Positions 40,990-52,500 of a DNA stretch of 54,408 bases are shown here, one piece after another. The first letter of the stretch is position 1, and each line of letters begins with the position of its first letter. The translations under genes and the position numbers were made by a program. Source of the DNA: VBAS01 sp964444975 (GTDB lineage Bacteria; Bacteroidota; Bacteroidia; Chitinophagales; Chitinophagaceae). The notes under the pieces were generated by a model that was not told the DNA's origin, did not search any database, and saw only the letters and a program-made list of their open reading frames with translations. The stretch spans positions 1 to 54,408 of the forward strand of contig CAYUJD010000015.1 in NCBI GenBank assembly GCA_964444975.1, given 5' to 3'.

Positions 40990-43418
40990 ATTTCAGCGCC
41001 AAGCTCTCTTTCCAGCGCCGTCCTGATTGTTTCCATCCAGCCGTCAATTTCTTTATCGGTCAGCGTTTTTTCTTCGTCAAGGAAGGTAAAGCTGACGGCA
41101 ATGGATTTTTTACCGGCGCCCAGCTTTTCACTTTCGAATATATCAAAGAGTTTCACCTCCTGCAATTTGGCAAGCCGTAATTTATTCACCGTTTTCTCCA
41201 CCTCATGATAAGCCAGTTGCTTTGGCACCACCATTGAAATGTCCCTCATCACCGACGGGAAGCGGGGCAATTCTTTAATGGCAAGCTTTAGCGGGGCTGA
41301 CAGTTTCAGCACCGCATCCCAGTGAAGTACGGCAAAAAACACAGGCTGTTTGATGTCGAACTGTGCAAGTACCTTTTTCGTGACCTCGCCGGTGCCGGCA
41401 ATTATTTCTCCGTTTACTTTATATATAATGTGGTTATCGAGTTTCGGATCCCGCAATGATTCAACAACATAATTATTTATTCCAAGCAGCCTGAATACTG
41501 ATGACAGTGCACCTTTCAAAAAATAAAAATCTGCCGGCTGGCTTTTTAATTTCCACCCTTGTTCATTCACGTTGCCGCTTACTGTCAGGCAGAGTTGCTC
41601 CATTTCATGAAACTTACCCGGCCCGGTAGTGGAATATCCCTTGCCAAATTCGAAAAGTTTCAAATCGGAATTACGATGGTTCAGGTTATGGGTTACTACT
41701 TCCAGGCTGGTTTCAAAAAGCGAAGACCGCAGGATGTTCAGTTCGGCGCTCAGGCTGTTCAGCATTTTCACCATGTGCTTTTGCTCCTCCCCGGAAAAGT
41801 ATGCAGCGTTGGTGATGGAGTTGGTCATCATTTCATGAAAACCAAGACCGGCCAGGTAGTTGGCTGCTTTTTCTTTCAGTGCATACCCAAAGTAGTTTTC
41901 TTCCACAGCCGGTGTGATGGTGATTGCCGACGGAATTTCGATATTATCCAGGCCATCAATTCGCAATACTTCTTCCACCAGGTCGGCAGGCAACAGAATA
42001 TCCGGTTTGCTGTAAGGCACCGCTACCCGTATTTCATCAATAGTTTCTTTCACTATTTCAAATCCTAAATTTTCCAGCACGTCCTTCACCGTGTCGGGAT
42101 GATAGTTTTTGCCGCTAAGCTTTTTCAAATAATGATACCTGAGCGACACCTGTGTTTTATCGGCCGGCTCGGGATATACATCAACAATGCCGGATGCAAT
42201 TTTTCCGCTGCCCAATTCTTTAATCATCAGTGCGGCACGTTTCAGTACCGTCACAGTATTTGAGATATCAATATTTTTTTCAAACCGGGTGGCTGCATCG
42301 GTACGCAGGTTGTGGCGGAAACTGGTCTTGCGGATGTCAACGGGGTTAAACCAGGCGCTTTCCAGGAAAATATTTTTTGTTTTTTCCGTTACTCCCGAAT
42401 GCAATCCGCCAAACACACCTGCAATGCACATGCCTCCTTCGGAATCGCAAATCATCAGGTCTTCGCTGCTCAGCGTTCTTTCTTTTTCATCCAGGGTCAC
42501 AAACTTTGTTCCTTCAGTCAGGTTTTTCACCATCACTTTTTTGCCCCGTATTTCATCCGCATCAAAAGCATGAAGCGGCTGACCGGTTTCATGCTGAATG
42601 AAGTTGGTAATGTCAACAATATTATTGATGGGCCGCAGCCCGATGGCTTTCAGTTTTTGTTGCAGCCATTTAGGCGATTCTTTTATGGTGACACCTGCAA
42701 TGCTTACGCCGCTGTACCGCCTGCAGGCATTTTTATTTTCTACCGATACGGCGATGGGTAACGAATTATTGTCGGGCTTAAAACTATCCGGATTCGGTCC
42801 CGAGGCTACGGGATGCGGCCTGATATTTTTTTTCTCGTGATGATTCAGGTAAGCACACACATCCCTGGCTACGCCCCAGTGGCTCATGGCCTCCATGCGG
42901 TTGGGCGTGATGCCGATTTCATAAATCCAGTCTTCATACGGTTGAAAATATTCCGCAGCAGCCGATCCTACTTTTGCTTTTCTGTCCAGCACCAGGATGC
43001 CTTCATGCGAAGTACCCAGACCCACTTCATCTTCGGCGCAAATCATGCCGTAGCTTTCTACATTGCGGATTTTTGCCATTTTCATGGTGATGGGTTCGCT
43101 GTTGATGGGGTAAATAGTAGTGCCTACAGTTGCCACCAGCACTTTTTGACCGGCCTCCACATTTGGTGCACCACAAACTATCTGCAAAGGCTCGCTGTTG
43201 CCGGTACTAACTTTAGTAAGGGTGAGCTTATCTGCATAGGGATGTTTTTCAGTGGACAGTATTTCACCAATCACAAGACCTTTCAGCCCGCCTTTGATTT
43301 CTTCATATTTTTCAAAAGCCTCCACTTCAAGCCCGATGGAAAATAAAATGCGGGCCAGGCGATCGGGTTCAATTTTTACAGGCAAATATTCACTCAGCCA
43401 TTTATAAGAAATAGTCAT
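40990..43418 (-). CDS. pheT: Phenylalanyl-tRNA synthetase beta subunit (3' end lost in gap)
   Basis: About 809 residues visible from ATG 43418 (MTISYKWLSEYLPV). Domains in order: B1 start, the tRNA-binding OB fold (LVIGEILSTEKHPYADKLTL, IVCGAPNV), B3/B4 (GIRPINNIVDITNFIQHE-type text; here GLRPINNIVDITNF), B5 (YPEPADKTQVSLRYHYLKKL), the catalytic-like core with NSITNAAYF and LRSSLFETSLEV, and the ferredoxin-fold anticodon-binding domain (LPRFPSVMRDISMVV to LTDKEIDGWMETI). The protein normally ends a few residues after ERELGAE, so only a very short C-terminus is missing. pheS is not in the window. Confidence 0.96.
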
Positions 43419-43798
43419 TTGATAAAATAAATCCGCCGGGTTAAAATTTGAGCCTTCCCCGCTCCGGATTGTCAGCGTACGGGAAGGCAGGCAAAGATAA
43501 AAGATTGAAGCCAGAAGAATTTTTATTCAGGTGTGGTAATAATTTAAATAGGATAGGCGGATTATTTTTTATAAATTACACAGTCGCATATAAAAAATAT
43601 TTGTGGAAAAACCTGTGAAGTTTTCGTGCAGAAAGAAAAATTTTTTTGATAACACATTTGGATTTTATATTCGCTGCCTGACTGAGGGAGAACGTTCCGA
43701 ACCAAAACCAACTAATCAGTTTTATAAGGCTGGAATACTAACCCGATAGTCATTGGTGAAAAATCAATGGTTAAAATTTTTATCGCCCTGCTTCAACG
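43419..43798. other. Divergent promoter region between pheT and dnaB
   Basis: 380 bp without a gene. TGTGGAAAA at 43602-43610 is the reverse complement of TTTTCCACA, the same 9-mer seen upstream of nrdJ (a DnaA-box-like site). AT-rich tracts surround it (for example at 43560-43600 and 43640-43675). No clear TTTG-N19-TAnnTTTG promoter could be assigned. No RNA gene recognised. Confidence 0.4.
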
Positions 43799-45367
43799 AT
43801 GGAACTTACCAATCTCAATAAAGACCGCAAGCAAAGAAGAAAAACAAGCGCCGATCTCAGCAGCTTATTATATGGCAAAATTCCACCGCAGGCAAAAGAC
43901 CTGGAAGAAGCCGTACTGGGCGCCATCATGCTGGAGAAAAATGCATTTGATGTGGTGATTGAAATACTGAAGCCGGAATGTTTTTATGTGGATGCACACC
44001 AGCGCATCTTCCGGGCCATGCAGGGGCTGGCCCAAAAAAATAAGCCGATAGATATACTCACGGTGTCCGAAGAACTGAAAACCCGTGAAGAACTCGATAT
44101 GATCGGCGGGGCTTATTATGTCACCAAGCTTACCAATTCAGTAGTGTCTTCGGCGCATGTGGAAACCCATGCAAGAATCATTTTGCAAAAATTCATACAG
44201 CGTGAACTGATAAGAGTCAGCGGTGAGATTATCGGCGATGCATACGAAGATTCCACAGATGTTTTCGATTTACTGGATGATGCTGAAAGCAAACTGTTCG
44301 AAATAACCAGCACACACCTGCGCAAGAATTTTGATACCATTGATTCGGTGCTGGTAAAAACCATTCAGCGCATAGAAGACCTGCGTCATAAAAACGAAGA
44401 TGTGTCCGGTGTGCCCAGCGGTTTTGCTTCGCTTGACCGCATTACTTACGGCTGGCAAAATACCGACCTCATCATCCTGGCAGCCAGGCCTTCGGTTGGT
44501 AAAACGGCCTTTGCACTGAACCTGGCACGCAATGCTGCACTGCATGCAAGTAAACCCACACCCACTGCTTTTTTTTCCCTTGAAATGAGTGCCGGGCAGC
44601 TGGTACAGCGGATTCTTGCGGCAGAAAGTGAAATATGGCTGGAGAAAATTGCCCGCGGCAAACTGGAAGAACATGAAATGAAACAACTCTATGCCCGGGG
44701 TATTCAAAGGCTGGCAAAGGCGCCAATTTTTATTGATGATACACCGGCGCTGAATATTTTTGAATTACGGGCCAAGTGCCGCCGCCTGAAAAACAAACAC
44801 AATATCGGCCTGGTACTGATAGATTACCTGCAGCTGATGAGCGGTACGGGTGAAAACCGCAATGCCAACAGGGAACAGGAGATTAGTAATATTTCACGTA
44901 ACCTGAAGGCGCTGGCAAAAGAATTGAATATTCCCATTGTTGCCCTTTCGCAGCTGAGCCGCGAAGTGGAGAAAAGAAAAGAAGGTGCCAAAATTCCGCA
45001 ACTGAGCGACCTGCGTGAGTCAGGCGCCATCGAACAGGACTCCGACCTGGTGATGTTCCTGTACCGTCCCGAGTATTACGATATTACTGCCAACGAAATG
45101 GGTGAAAGCAATAAAGGTGAAACCCATGTACGCATTGCCAAGCACCGGAACGGAGCACTGGATACCGTGAAGCTGAAAGCCCTGCTGCACATTCAGAAAT
45201 TTGTGGAAGACGACGGCAGCGGATTGGCCGGCCTTGGTCTGCCGCCCGGCAGCTGGAAACCGGTACCGGATGCTGATACCGAAGGCGGAGCCAAACTTTA
45301 CATTCAAACCGGGAGCAGGATGAACGATTTGCCATTCAGTGATGAAGAGGGAGAAACACCGTTCTGA
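43799..45367 (+). CDS. dnaB: Replicative DNA helicase
   Basis: 522 residues. The N-terminal DnaB domain (KIPPQAKDLEEAVLGAIMLE, FYVDAHQRIFRAM) and linker are followed by the RecA-like C-terminal motor: Walker A ARPSVGKTAFAL, ETxE-like FFSLEMSAGQLVQRIL, Walker B VLIDYLQLM, the H4 motif QLSREVEKR and DLRESGAIEQDSDLVMFLYR. It unwinds DNA at the replication fork as a hexamer. No intein is present at the usual sites. The C-terminal tail (LPFSDEEGETPF) is acidic. It is followed by a compact run of repeats and a terminator before rsmE. Confidence 0.97.
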   Translation: MELTNLNKDRKQRRKTSADLSSLLYGKIPPQAKDLEEAVLGAIMLEKNAFDVVIEILKPECFYVDAHQRIFRAMQGLAQKNKPIDILTVSEELKTREELDMIGGAYYVTKLTNSVVSSAHVETHARIILQKFIQRELIRVSGEIIGDAYEDSTDVFDLLDDAESKLFEITSTHLRKNFDTIDSVLVKTIQRIEDLRHKNEDVSGVPSGFASLDRITYGWQNTDLIILAARPSVGKTAFALNLARNAALHASKPTPTAFFSLEMSAGQLVQRILAAESEIWLEKIARGKLEEHEMKQLYARGIQRLAKAPIFIDDTPALNIFELRAKCRRLKNKHNIGLVLIDYLQLMSGTGENRNANREQEISNISRNLKALAKELNIPIVALSQLSREVEKRKEGAKIPQLSDLRESGAIEQDSDLVMFLYRPEYYDITANEMGESNKGETHVRIAKHRNGALDTVKLKALLHIQKFVEDDGSGLAGLGLPPGSWKPVPDADTEGGAKLYIQTGSRMNDLPFSDEEGETPF

Positions 45368-45415
45368 ATTGCGGATTTCGGTCCCGATAATTATCGGGAT
45401 TTGATTTTAGATTTG
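45366..45415. repeat. AGATTT-type repeat with embedded palindrome TCCCGATAATTATCGGGA
   Basis: AATTGCGGATTTCGG, then the perfect 18-base palindrome (45382-45399), then TTTGATTTTAGATTT. The palindrome differs from the one in rel only in the central AATT in place of GCTA-type bases, and it sits inside an AGATTT-type repeat (copies at 5474-5508 and 38365-38400), giving a nested structure. Confidence 0.75.
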
Positions 45416-45441
45416 TCCCGCAGATTGCGGGATTTTTTTTT
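45416..45441 (+). terminator. Rho-independent terminator of dnaB
   Basis: TCCCGCA-GAT-TGCGGGA (45416-45432) followed by nine T. It ends only two bases before the rsmE start codon, so rsmE must be expressed by read-through, or from a promoter overlapping the repeats. Confidence 0.85.
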
Positions 45442-45443
45442 GT

Positions 45444-46154
45444 ATGACACTTCCTTTTTTTTATATCAAAGAATTTAATCCGTTACAAAAAGAAATTGTA
45501 TTGGATGAAGATACCAGCCGTCATGTGGTGCAGGTGTTAAGAATGAAAAAAGGAGAGAAGCTGAACCTGACGGACGGGAAAGGAAATTTAATTACAGCCG
45601 AAATTGCAGAAGCACACAAAAGGCATTGTGAAGTGAGCGTAGTTGACTCACGTCTCACAATTCACGGCTCACGAAAAATAATTATTGGGATTTCATTACT
45701 CAAGAACACCGGCCGTTTTGAATGGTTTTTGGAAAAAGCAACAGAGATTGGCGTTTCAGAAATCATTCCGCTTATTTGCGAAAGAACAGAAAAACAAAAA
45801 TTCCGGTATGACAGGATGATTACCATCTGCATCAGCGCCATGCTTCAATCGCAGCAAACCCGGCTGCCATTACTTCATGAACCGGTTCAATTTGATGATT
45901 TGGTGATGAGACAATTTGATGATTTTGAAAAAAAAATTGCTCATTGCCTTGAAGAAAATAAACAGGCTTTAGATCATCCATACATTTCCCGATCATCAAA
46001 TCAGCTTATTCTCATCGGCCCGGAAGGGGATTTTACCAAGAAGGAAACAAAGCTGGCTTTGCATAACGGGTTTTTGCCCGTAAGTCTTGGCAAAACACGA
46101 TTGAGAAGCGAGACAGCCGCTGTGGTGGCCGCTGCGCTATTGGCTAATGCCTGA
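45444..46154 (+). CDS. rsmE: 16S rRNA (uracil-1498-N3)-methyltransferase
   Basis: 236 residues. N-terminal PUA-like domain (DTSRHVVQVLRMKKGEKLNLTDGK, split here) and C-terminal SPOUT methyltransferase: LLKNTGRFEWFLEKATEIGV, EIIPLICERTE, MLQSQQTRLP, the SAM knot LILIGPEGDFTKKE and the final SLGKTRLRSETAAVVAAALL. These are the standard RsmE motifs. It methylates U1498 in the 30S decoding centre. The gene begins only two bases after the dnaB terminator, an unusually tight arrangement. Confidence 0.95.
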   Translation: MTLPFFYIKEFNPLQKEIVLDEDTSRHVVQVLRMKKGEKLNLTDGKGNLITAEIAEAHKRHCEVSVVDSRLTIHGSRKIIIGISLLKNTGRFEWFLEKATEIGVSEIIPLICERTEKQKFRYDRMITICISAMLQSQQTRLPLLHEPVQFDDLVMRQFDDFEKKIAHCLEENKQALDHPYISRSSNQLILIGPEGDFTKKETKLALHNGFLPVSLGKTRLRSETAAVVAAALLANA

Positions 46155-46556
46155 TCATTTGCCGTGGGTTAATTACAGGAATAATACAAGGTGATGCGCT
46201 TCCCGATACTTTTCCAACCAAATATTTTTCCGGGAAATATTTTTTTTCAATACCTTACTTAAGCTATTTGGTGGTTTACCGCCATCTGCATCTGCTAATT
46301 CCCCCTCTTGAAATATTCCTGACCAATCCACCAATGAACGAACCGACAATTTGAAAGCTTTTTATGCTTAAACGGGCTGTTAAATTAAAAGTATATTGCC
46401 GGCAATCAGTCCACATAGGAAAAATGACTGCGTATAAAAAGCCTGTCAATGAAATCCGGGTGCTGAATAATTCTCCATAGTTATTTTCTGAAAAGCATGA
46501 TTTACCCCTGGTAAATCCGGGTGGTCCATTTATCAAAAATCACCAAAAAAACTGCT
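46155..46556. other. Intergenic region before the giant T9SS protein gene
   Basis: 402 bp without a recognisable gene. An AAATATTTTTCC-GG-GAAATATTTT hairpin followed by T residues (about 46219-46249) may terminate rsmE transcription. The rest is AT-rich. No convincing Bacteroidota -33/-7 pair could be fixed and no RNA gene is seen. Confidence 0.4.
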
Positions 46557-49500
46557 ATGAGATTTGCTTCAAAACTGCTGTGGGTATTTCCGCTTATTAT
46601 TTGCAGCTTCACTGCATCCACACAATGTTTGCTTCGCCCCGTTGAACTGAATGAACGGATTGATAACTCTTCTGCAATAATTGAAGGAAGGGTCATTGGT
46701 AAAAATTCATATTGGAATTCCCAACACAACCTGATTTATACGGCATACACGGTCGAGGTGTACAAAATTTTCAAAGGAGACCCTTCGCAAACCATCGTGG
46801 AAATAATAACGGAAGGCGGCATTGTTGGTGCCGTGTTGCACCGTTTTGAACCTAACCTGGAAATGCTGGCAGGCGATGTGGGCATCTTTATGCTGGAGCC
46901 TGCTGCCTATGAAAAAAGTGGGACAAGCACCATCCCGGTGTCCGCTACATTCCGGGCTTATGCTTTGCTGCAGGGCTTTGTAAAATACAATGAAGCCACA
47001 AAATCCGCTACTGATGTTTTTAATAAATATGACAATATCCCGGCGCTGTTGTATAATAGAATTGTTCAGCGGACAGGAAATGATTACCGTATTGTAAAAC
47101 CCTATTCAATTGATCAGAACAACCAGCGAAGCAACAATATATTGGTGCCTCCTGCCATCTCATCCATTTCCCCTACAACCATTTCTGCCGGAACACAATC
47201 CCAATTAACCATCAATGGCAATAATTTTGGCGCTGCACAGGGCACAAGCACCGTATTATTCAAAAATGCGGATAATGGGGGAGCTACCGATTATACTGTA
47301 CCAAACACGGAAATTGTTTCGTGGAGCAATACACAAATTGTATTGAATGTGCCTACACGGGCAGGTACAGGACAGGTAAAGGTGGATGTGCCGGGCGAAG
47401 GAACAGCCACGAGTGCGGAAACACTGGTGATTACATTTTCAAATCTGAATGTTAGCTCCGGCGGCGAGTGGCCTACCAGGATGGTTAATGATAACAGCAT
47501 GGGAGGCTATACCTGGAGCTATTTCACCGGGTTTAATGACAATGCAACAGCAAGAGATGCATTTGAAAGGGCATTTATCAACTGGCGGTGCGGCACACTG
47601 GTAAACTGGCAGGTTGGAAGCACAACATCTACCAACGTACAGGCTGCAGATGGTATCAATGTAGTACGGTTTGATATCGGCGCTGAACTGTCTGCCGGGG
47701 TACTGGGCCAGTGTGGCAGTTATTGGGCTGGTTGTGCAGGCAACAACTGGTTTTTGCAGGAGATGGATATCCGTTTTGATGACGGTACTGATTGGTACTA
47801 TGGACTGGGGAGCCCGGGATTTACCCAATTTGATTTTGAGTCCGTCGCTTTGCATGAGCTGGGTCATGGTCACCAGTTAGGACATGTGATTGACCCGGGT
47901 GCTGTTATGCATTATGCAATCGCAAACGGTGCACAAAACAGGGTATTAAGTGCTAATGACATTGCAGGCGGTAATGCGGTAATGACGAGAAGTACGGGTA
48001 GCAGTATTTGCGGTCAGACGGTAATGACTGCCCTGACTATGGGCACCTGCACTTTTAGTTCTACCGGCGATTATCGAAGCAAGCAAACGGGTAACTGGGC
48101 TGATGCATCCAGTTGGGAAAGATTTGATGGTACAAACTGGGTAAATGCGGGTTCAGCTCCGGCAAATACAGATGGTGTAATATCAATCCGGAACGGTCAT
48201 ACTGTAACGGTAGCTGCTGCAGCAACTGCCGACCAGGTGGTTGTTAATGGAGGAGGTACATTAACTATTACTTCAACGTTTACTTTAAATGACGGCACGG
48301 GTACTGACCTTTCAGTTAACGGAACCGTTAATTTTAACAGCGGCACATTTGCCGGCGCGGGTACAACTGAAATAACTACACCGGGAATATTCAACTTTGC
48401 CACTGCCGGGGCAAAAACAATAAGCACCGGCATTACCAACAACGGAACCATCAACTGGCAGGACGGAGCAATCACACAGGGCGCTAATGTAACGGTTGCC
48501 AATAATGCTACATTCAATATCAACAGCGCTGCCACCTGGGATGCCACAGCCTTTCTTGGCATACTCAATAATAACGGTACGATTTCAAAATTAAGCGCCG
48601 GCACCACCACGTTGGCTTTTTCGCAAATAAATAATAGCGGAACAGTGAACCTGAATGCAGGAACCGTCATAAACCAATCCGCCTTTACCAATACAGCTAA
48701 TTTAACTTTCAACGGCGGTGTTTTTTCTACATCTACTAATCCATTCAATCATAATACCGGTTCGGTAATCAGCGGCACCGGTACATTTAACAATAATAAT
48801 TTTCTGAACCTGAATATTGACTGGAATGTTCCCTCCACACTTATTTTGACCACAGCCGGCGCCAGTCAAATCACCGGTAACGGCAATCTGACTGTCAACA
48901 ATGATTTTACCCTGGTAAATAATATCTCTGGAAACGGATCATTTACTGTAAATGGAAATCTTACATGGACTTCCGGATCACTGAGCAGAAATTTTACCAA
49001 TGCACCGGGAAGAACAATGACTATAAGTACCACCAGTCCCAAAACGATTGGTGCGGTCACTGTTACCAATAACGGCACCCTGAACTGGGTGGATGGAAAT
49101 GTCACGCTGTCAAATGGTACGTTGTTATCCAATACATCCACTTTTAATATCAGTGGAAACAATACCTTATCAAATGCCGCAGGCAATGCGACACTGACCA
49201 ATACAGGAACGATTTCAAAAAGCAGTACAGGCACTACTACTAACAATGCAGCTACTTTCAATAACAATGCGGCAGCTACCATAAAAGGTGTGGGGACTAT
49301 TGTTATCGGAAGCGCCACATTTAACAGCAATGGTATTATTGCTCCGGGTTTATCGCCCGGGATTATTACTATAAATACAGCTCAGCCTTTTTCAGCCAAC
49401 AGTACACTGAGTATAGAAATTGCCGGTAATGGTGGGGCAGGCCAACCAACGGGACATGACCAGTTACAAAGAGCCGGCAATATTACCCTGAACGGAACAT

Positions 49501-52500
49501 TGACGGTGACTGAAACCGGTGCAGTGCCTGATGGAAGTTACACCATACTGTCACTTACATCCGGCACAGTAAGCGGAACTTTCTCAACACTTAATCTGCC
49601 GCCCCAGTATTCCGTCACTTATAACAGTAATAATGTAGTTGTCACCAAATCGGCGCCATGTACGCCATCGGTTGTTATTGCTGCCGACCCGGGTAATACA
49701 ATTTGTGCGGGAACCAATGTGACATTCACCGCAACACCCACCAATGGCGGTACGCCAACTTATCAGTGGAAACTGAATGGAAACAATGTGGGTACCAACA
49801 GCAATACGTATTCAAACAACGCACTGGTAAATGCCGACCAGGTAAGTTGTGAAATGACTTCGTCGCTTGCCTGCGCCAATCCTGTTACGGTTACCTCCAA
49901 CACAATTACAATGACAGTAAACGCGGTGGTTACACCATCGGTGAGTATCAGTGCCAACCCAGGCAACACAATATGTGCAGGAACAAATGTGACATTCACT
50001 GCCACACCCACCAACGGTGGCGTTTCGCCATCGTATCAATGGAAGCTGAATGGAAATGATGTTGGCACCAACAGCGACACGTATTCCAATGCATCGCTTG
50101 CAAACGGTGATGTGATAACCTGTGTGATGACCAGCAATGCAACCTGCGCCAGCCCGGCAACGGCTACTTCGAATGCCATTACCATGACGGTAAACCCGCT
50201 GGTTACTCCATCGGTGAGTATTGCAGCCAGTCCGGGTAGCACGATTTGTGCCGGCACAAATGTTACCTTCACTGCCACACCTACCAACGGAGGCGCTTCG
50301 CCTTCGTATCAATGGAAGCTGAATGGAAGCAATGTAGGTACCAACAGCAATACATATTCCAATGCAGCATTGGCAAACGGCGATGTGGTAAGCTGTGTGA
50401 TGACCAGTAATGCCAGTTGTTTGACAACGCCAACTGCAACATCCAACGACATCACTATGGTGGTTTCAGCCACCGTAGTGCCGTCCGTCAGTATTGCTGC
50501 CGATCCGGGCAATACGATTTGTGCGGGAACCAATGTGACATTTACAGCCACACCCACCAATGGCGGCGCATCCCCATCGTATCAATGGAAATTGAATGGA
50601 AACAATGTGGGCACCAACAGCAATACTTATTCCAATGCCACCCTGGCAAACGGTGATGTGGTTACTTGTGAGATGGTATCATCCTTTGCATGTGCCAGCC
50701 CGGCAACGGCTACTTCGAATGTCATAACCATGACGGTGAACCCGCTGATTACTCCTTCAGTGAGTATTGCAGCAAACCCCGGCAACACAATATGTGCAGG
50801 AACCAATGTGACATTTACAGCCACGCCAACCAATGGCGGTGCTTCACCATCGTATCAATGGAAGCTGAACGGAAATAATGTGGGCACCAACAGCGACACG
50901 TATTCCAATGCATCGCTTGCCAACGGCGACGTGATAACCTGTGTGATGACCAGCAACGCCAACTGTGCCAGCCCAACCACCGTCACATCCAATGCCATTA
51001 CCATGACGGTGAATCCACTGCTGACCCCATCGGTAAGCATCGCAGCCAGCCCGGGCAATACGATTTGTGCAGGCACCAATGTTACGTTCACTGCCACACC
51101 CACCAACGGTGGCGCTTCCCCATCGTATCAATGGAAACTGAATGGAAGCAATGTGGGTACCAACAGCAATACTTATTCAAATGCAGCATTGGTAAATGGC
51201 GATGTGGTGAGCTGCGTAATGACCAGCAATGCCAGCTGCCTGGCAACACCCACCGCCACTTCCAATGATATTACCATGATTGTAACAGGAACAGTAGTGC
51301 CATCAGTCAGTATTGCAGCTAACCCCGGTAATACGATTTGTGCAGGAACCAATGTAACCTTTACTGCCACACCCACCAACGGGGGCGCTTCCCCATCGTA
51401 TCAATGGAAATTGAATGGAAACAATGTGGGTACTAACAGCAACACATATTCCAATGCATCACTGACAAATGGAGATGTTGTTACCTGTGAGATGACATCA
51501 TCCTTTGCATGCGCCAACCCGGCTTCGGCCACATCCAATGCCATTACTATGACTGTTACGGCAAATGTTACTCCATCAGTAAGCATTGCAGCCAGCCCGG
51601 GCAATACGATTTGCGAAGGAACCAATGTGACCTTTACTGCCACACCCACCAACGGTGGTGCTTCGCCATCATATCAATGGAAGCTGAATGGAAATAATGT
51701 GGGCTCCAACAGTGACACGTATTCCAACGCCTCGCTTGCCAATGGCGATGTGATAATCTGTGTGATGACCTCATCTGTTACCTGTGTTACGTCAGCAACG
51801 GCTACTTCCAATGCAATAACCATGACGGTAAATGCTTACCTGGCACCATCAGTAAGCATAGCAGCGTCACCGGGCAGCACCGTTTGTGCAGGCACCAATG
51901 TGACATTCACAGCCACACCCACCAATGGCGGCGCTTCCCCATCCTATCAATGGAAACTGAATGGAAACAATGTGGGCACCAACAGTCCGGCTTATTCCAA
52001 TGCTTCACTTGCCACCGGCGATGTGGTGAGTTGTGTGATGACTTCATCCTACCCCTGTTTGACTGCGCCAACTGCCACATCCAACACAATTGCAATGACA
52101 ATTAATACGGCGCCGGCGATAAATACACATCCTGCAGGCCAGAGTGTTTGCCCGGGTACTAATGTCACCTTCAGTGTTTCAGCTACCGGAACCGGGCTTA
52201 CTTACCAGTGGCGCAAAGGCGGTGTGAACATCAGCGGCGCTACGGCAGCCTCTTATACCATCAGCGGGGTGACAGCCGCCGATGCCGGCAACTACGATGT
52301 GGTGGTGAGCGGCACCTGCACACCGGCAGCCACATCCAATACTGCGGTGCTAACAGTTTTGCAGTCTCCTGCCATTTCTACTCAGCCCGCCAACCAGACG
52401 GTGTTTGTAGGACAGAATGTAACCTTCAGCGTGGTTGCCACCGGCAGCGGTTTGACGTATCAGTGGCGCAAAGGAGGTGTGAATATTGCAGGCGCCACCG

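Noticed and set aside
40602..43418. A single 938-codon frame joining pheT and the coiled-coil protein
   Set aside because: It passes through 100 N. The two parts match different proteins, and the ATG of the coiled-coil gene lies right at the gap.
49662..52112. CRISPR-like array
   Set aside because: The units are 273 bp, wholly coding and without unique short spacers; no cas genes are present.
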